DNA of 64,000 nucleotides, taken from the NCBI GenBank assembly GCA_021234155.1, contig JAJEKV010000027.1, forward strand, positions 771,109-835,108, written 5' to 3'. Positions 60,370-64,000 of the stretch are shown one piece after another. Within the stretch, counting starts at the first letter, position 1. Each line of letters opens with the position of its first letter. The notes beneath the pieces were generated by a model that saw nothing but the letters and a program-made list of their open reading frames with translations, had not been told where the DNA came from and searched no databases. This stretch comes from Isoetes taiwanensis. Its lineage: Eukaryota; Streptophyta; Lycopodiopsida; Isoetales; Isoetaceae. Position numbers and translations under genes: made by a program.

Positions 60370-61324
60370 TGTAAAGTTTAAATTTATGAATATTATATTT
60401 GGTAAGTGCAGCCGCCAAGAGCAAATCTGATGAAATGATAGCGCTGCAAGCAATGGCCTGATGGTACATGGACTGTGAGAAACACCCAAAGAAAGCCCAA
60501 TCGTGATCAAATGTGTTATTACCTCAAGTTTCAACACGTACAATACAATAGAGTTTATTTTGGTGAGTGCCTGGTGAGTGCCTGAAAGTAACAATCCCTC
60601 AAGCAGCGCAAAGTTTCAAATTGAGAACCAAAAGCCCTATGCTTCTGATAAGTCAAAGTTCTTATTATCAATCAGTCTTATTATCAAAAGCCCTATGCTT
60701 CTATCCCTACAAAGGTCATGGCAGATTCGATTTTTAGATCCGTCAATGCGACGAAGAAGGGTTTTATGAAAATAGAGATCCGGCCAAAAGATTCGTATTC
60801 AAATGCGTACAAAGATTCCTGGAGCTCTTCTAAAGCTCGATCAAATGCCCACCTTCCCTGTTTACAGACAGAAGTCTATGCCTTGCCATCGCCAGTTCTC
60901 AAATAACCAGATGCAAAGAACAAATAACCAGATGCAGAGGAAGAAAGCGCTATGGTGATTACCTTTTCTAATTAGAGTCCAAATAACACATGCCCTTAAC
61001 CAACCTAAAGGCCCATAAGTAGTCCTTCTACCCATTTATGGCTCCAAGTCTACCATGGGTGCCTTTATAGCATCTTGTTGTCATACCATGTCACAATCAA
61101 ATTTAAACACCTGCAAATTTAAACAACTGTAAGGAAGAAATGCCCTTAACCAAGCTGGTGATTATCGTTTATAATTAGAACCCATTTATGCGGTGTCCTA
61201 TGGGTTCGAATACTCAAAGATCTACCATGGGTCCTTCAAAGAATGAAAGCTATTCCAATGATGGCTCAGTCCATCCAAATTTATAGCATCTTGTTGAATA
61301 TCAAATTTAAACACCTAAATTTAA
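60370..61324. other. Intergenic, nothing recognised
   Basis: AT-rich sequence with a few short direct repeats (AAATAACCAGATGCA at 60902 and 60920; AAGCCCTATGCTTCT at 60631 and 60688). No supported gene. Confidence 0.5.
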
Positions 61325-61326
61325 AC

Positions 61327-61900
61327 ATCTATCCGGCAAGGGAGCGCTTAATGTGTATCTCATTTGGTATGGTTCCTTCTCCCCTTCACAGAGAACTATC
61401 GTCACGGATTTTCTGGCTTCTTTTTCTTCTAAGAATCAAAATAAACCCTCTGTCAGCTCATGGTGGAAAATGAATTTTGGTTATAAGAATACTGTCGGGG
61501 AATCTGTTCTAGAGTCTATGAAGCTAGGAGCAAAGTCATCTGATTCATATTTACTTGGAAAAAATTTGAAGAAGGTGGATATGGAGAATCTGGTAAAAAA
61601 AGGCTTCCAGTTCCGGAGGATCAAATGCTCTGTATCTACTCCTCACATCTGATGATGTCAATGTAGAAGGGTTCCGTGTGCAGACATGCGCTTCACATTC
61701 CTCAATTAAAAGCGATAAAAAGCTAGCAATTCCATATGCTTGGGTCGGTCCCCCATCTTAGCACCAGGGTTCCCTCATAATTGTTCTTTGCATGTCATGG
61801 CTACTTCAGGGCTAATGTCTATTGATTCTCTAGTCAACGACGCAATCACCTAGTTCCTTGGATGAAACAGAACCATAAAAGGCATTGTTTTAAGATTAGA
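61327..61900 (+). pseudogene. EXORDIUM-like (phosphate-responsive 1 family) fragment
   Basis: The frame gives NVYLIWYGSFSPSQRTIVTD, FLASFSSKNQNKPSVSSWWK, then VLESMKLGAKSSDSYLLGK and LVKKGFQFRRIKCSVSTP. After stops at about 61651 it continues DDVNVEGFRVQTCASHSS and AIPYAWVGPPS. These are the conserved opening and middle parts of the EXO family of secreted plant growth-related proteins (LIWYGxFxPSQR, SVxxWWK, GKxLxxxxxxxLxxKG, AYIWVGN). The signal peptide and the C-terminal CPGxCAWPFH part are missing or degraded. Stops and shifts show it is dead. Confidence 0.8.
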
Positions 61901-62840
61901 AGTGTTCTCATGGATTAACATGATTAACATCACCTTTTTGTTGCGCCTTGTGCGCATACATTCAAGAGGACAATTTCGAAATATATTGTTTTAGAACATT
62001 GGGCACCAAAAATGTCTCAATTATTTGGAACTTACGTAAGCTTCATGATCTACTATGAAGATCATGATTGTCAAATGTATTCAAACCAAGGCAACACCAA
62101 TCAATAATTATAGAGGGCTTGTCTTAAATGCTTGTAGAAGATATACTCATAATTCCTCAAAATATAAAATTTCGTAGCATATATCTAAGTAATAAATCTA
62201 ATTTACATTATTTTTTTATGAATAACGACTATGAATAACCACCTTTTTGGTTGGGAATTATGAATAAACACCATGTAAACAAAATTGGTACAGAAACCAC
62301 ATGCTACGAATCATAATCAATTTTTAATAGACAGTTCTACAATAGAAACCAACGTGAATAACCACTAGATAATTATATTGGCAATGAAAACCGCCTTGAA
62401 GACTACGTTGATTTTGATAAACCATACTACACAAGAAAACCAATGTGTGGTCGACCTTTAATAGACAATTCTGCAATAGAAAACCAACTTGAATAACCAC
62501 TAGGTATTGAAATTGGCATCAAAACCCATCTTATAAACTACACTAATTTTAATAAATCATACTACAAAAGAAAACCAATGTGGATAATCATCATCTAGCA
62601 TTAATAAACCATACTATAAACTATTACAAACTTAATAACCCATGTTGTATCAATAAACTAACAAGAAAACCATGCTAGAAACCATTAGCAATTTTAATAA
62701 ACCATGTTGCAACAAAAACCAGCATGAAAACCCACATCCTAATCATAAAAACCACTTTAATGTGTGGTTTTCATTATGAATATTATTTTTTACATAAATA
62801 CCCACATCTATAGTGGTTCCTTAGTGGTTAATTATGGGAG
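61901..62840. repeat. AT-rich zone of degenerate ACCA repeats
   Basis: From about 62225 to 62790 short phrases such as AATAACCAC, AAACCAAC, AATAAACCAT and GAAAACCAATGTG recur at 20-40 bp spacing in one orientation. This looks like the degenerate subterminal repeat zone of a transposon, and a CACTA-type ORF follows directly. Confidence 0.5.
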
Positions 62841-62852
62841 TTAAATTTTAGG

Positions 62853-63790
62853 ATGTCTTGTGGCTTGTCGGACAAGATGGAAAGACAATGGGTACTACAG
62901 GCTATGACCGATGCATATTACAAGGGGGAGTATATTATAGCTACGGAATGGGTATATGCACAAGGTGTCATGAAAAAGGTAGTTGCCACAAATTATGTTG
63001 ATGTCGAAATCGAGTATTTTCTTTTGATGTTATTGTATCTATTGACATTAATGGTGCTTTTGACAGTATATATCTTACTCCTCGATATGGTGGCATGGGA
63101 CCCACTATCGTGTGAGTTCTCTTGACATACACATGAAGACTTGTGACTGCGGAGTCATGGCATCATTCACGATGGAGTTTCAATCAAGTGTTGCCGATCG
63201 TAATCGTCAGGAAGCCACCTGTGATTAGGTCGGGAAGTTAAAGACTATAATGGAGGTGGATGTAGGTGGCAATTTCAAGACCTTCATATTCGATGTCGAT
63301 TGGTTTGACCTTCAATTAAGGGGGGCCAGGCCTACAGTAAAGTATGATAGAACAAGTGGCTTTTTCGCTACTCTAGCAAACTGTACCCTGGTAGTGAGAC
63401 GCTTGTCCTTCCAGACAACTGTGAACAGGTACACACATATACATATCCAACTTCAAAATTTAGACCATCAATATCAATCTCACGTCCAACTTCTTTGACC
63501 AGATTTTTTTTTCTTTACCGGTCGACAAGACCCAACATGGTGGTTTATCATACAAACTACACCGAGGGGACGCCCAATATTCCAAGGCGTTGTGCTAGAG
63601 GAGTCAATAACGTCTGAAGAGCCCTCTGGCAGATCAAGGCATTCAAACTCACCGGAAAACGAGCATCAAGAGGTTGGACCACCAGCTCTCATGCGGCATC
63701 TTACACCCGAGCAATTCCATGAAATACGGATGTACTTGTGCATTTTGATACAAATGTTGGCAATGCTAACAATGACGACTCCTAGTTAGC
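62853..63790 (+). pseudogene. CACTA (En/Spm) ORF fragment, DUF4216-like
   Basis: In shifting frames the region gives KTCDCGVMASFTMEFQSSV, ADRNRQEATCD followed by a TAG, GKLKTIMEVDVGGNFKTF, IFDVDWFDLQLRG, and after another shift DPTWWFIIQTTPRGRPI. This matches the DUF4216 segment of CACTA transposases as I know it: a CGVMV..SS..D.N block, YYGxLxxIIExxYxG, FxCxWxD, and a late DPxxxNWxxVIQ block. The stretch 63592-63789 continues with PALMRHLTPEQFHEIRMYL. Stops and shifts show decay. It is a second CACTA, unlike the transposase at 41 kb. Confidence 0.65.
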
Positions 63791-64000
63791 ACCTAGAGGA
63801 GACGATCATTAAATTCTATATGCCTAATATTATGCACATCCTCAGTGCAATCCTTCTGATAGGCTATGTCTATTGGTCTCCGTGTGCGATAAAGACCCAT
63901 TCAATTCAATTCTTTTTTTCCCCCCCTCCCCCTTTTTGGTATACATTATATCGGAGGAAAGAACTGGTGGAACATGGGCTCAAAGAAGCCACATAGGCTC
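63791..64000. other. Window end, nothing recognised
   Basis: No gene seen. A C/T homopolymer patch lies at 63912-63937. Confidence 0.5.

Noticed and set aside
61197-61215. tRNA gene B-box (GGGTTCGAATACTC)
   Set aside because: No cloverleaf or A-box could be placed around it. No tRNA gene was found anywhere in the window.

Overview
The window is nuclear DNA of a land plant with a large, repeat-rich genome. The evidence is spliced GT-AG genes, plant-type Ty3, Ty1-copia, LINE, CACTA (En/Spm) and Helitron elements, and remnants of plant genes: gamma-tubulin, EXORDIUM, a PRISE-type enone reductase, LRR receptor and a PB1-domain protein. I cannot name the species. A fern, gymnosperm or other large-genome plant would fit. 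There is no sign of an organelle or a bacterium.

Layout. 1-4.86 kb: decayed sequence with two clusters of short palindromes. 4.87-6.15 kb: a 1.1 kb pyrimidine tract, probably the body of a Helitron whose 5' end lies at 6152. 6.8-7.5 kb: a foldback (MULE/MITE-like) element. 8.0-8.5 kb: LRR receptor fragment. 11.15-11.28 kb: a tRNA-derived SINE. 14.2-15.03 kb: C-terminal exons of a glycosyltransferase pseudogene. 16.27-18.68 kb (-): the best host-type gene, a PB1-domain protein with a long repetitive Pro/Val-rich tail and two frame breaks. 19.55-21.35 kb: a long imperfect inverted repeat. 21.66-23.29 kb (-): LINE reverse transcriptase. 23.3-24.67 kb: repeat X, which abuts a truncated copia element (gag, PBS, one LTR; 24.67-26.27 kb).

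26.75-45.61 kb is the most organised part. A three-exon minus-strand gene predicts a 420-residue protein with an N-terminal Cys/His motif and a C-terminal SET domain. A 10.9 kb Ty3 retrotransposon with 2.45 kb LTRs and a perfect 5 bp duplication (GTTCC) has inserted into its third exon; leaving the insert out restores the frame exactly. Head-to-head with this gene is a seven-exon plus-strand gene for a plant Ptta/En/Spm-type transposase. It is followed by CACTA-like subterminal repeats and a terminal CACTACAACAGAA at 45609. A gamma-tubulin fragment lies between the two genes and LRR fragments lie in one transposase intron. I infer that SET gene, transposase and captured fragments belong to one large CACTA-like transposon; its left end was not found.

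45.7-47.1 kb: second, inverted copy of repeat X. 47.4-48 kb: PRISE pseudogene. 49.5-60.37 kb: three Helitrons of one family. One (-) at 49500-53452 and one (-) at 55472-58517; the latter is nested in the 5' terminus of a third (+) at 55459-60369, whose body is a 1.66 kb purine tract. 61.3-61.9 kb: EXORDIUM-like pseudogene. 62.8-63.8 kb: fragment of another CACTA ORF (DUF4216-like).

A window-wide observation concerns data quality. Where two copies of a repeat can be compared, many differences sit at CAG/CTG trinucleotides, which become CGG, CGT, ACG or CTCG in the other copy. This could be a systematic base-calling error at methylated CHG sites, so some frameshifts reported here may not be real.
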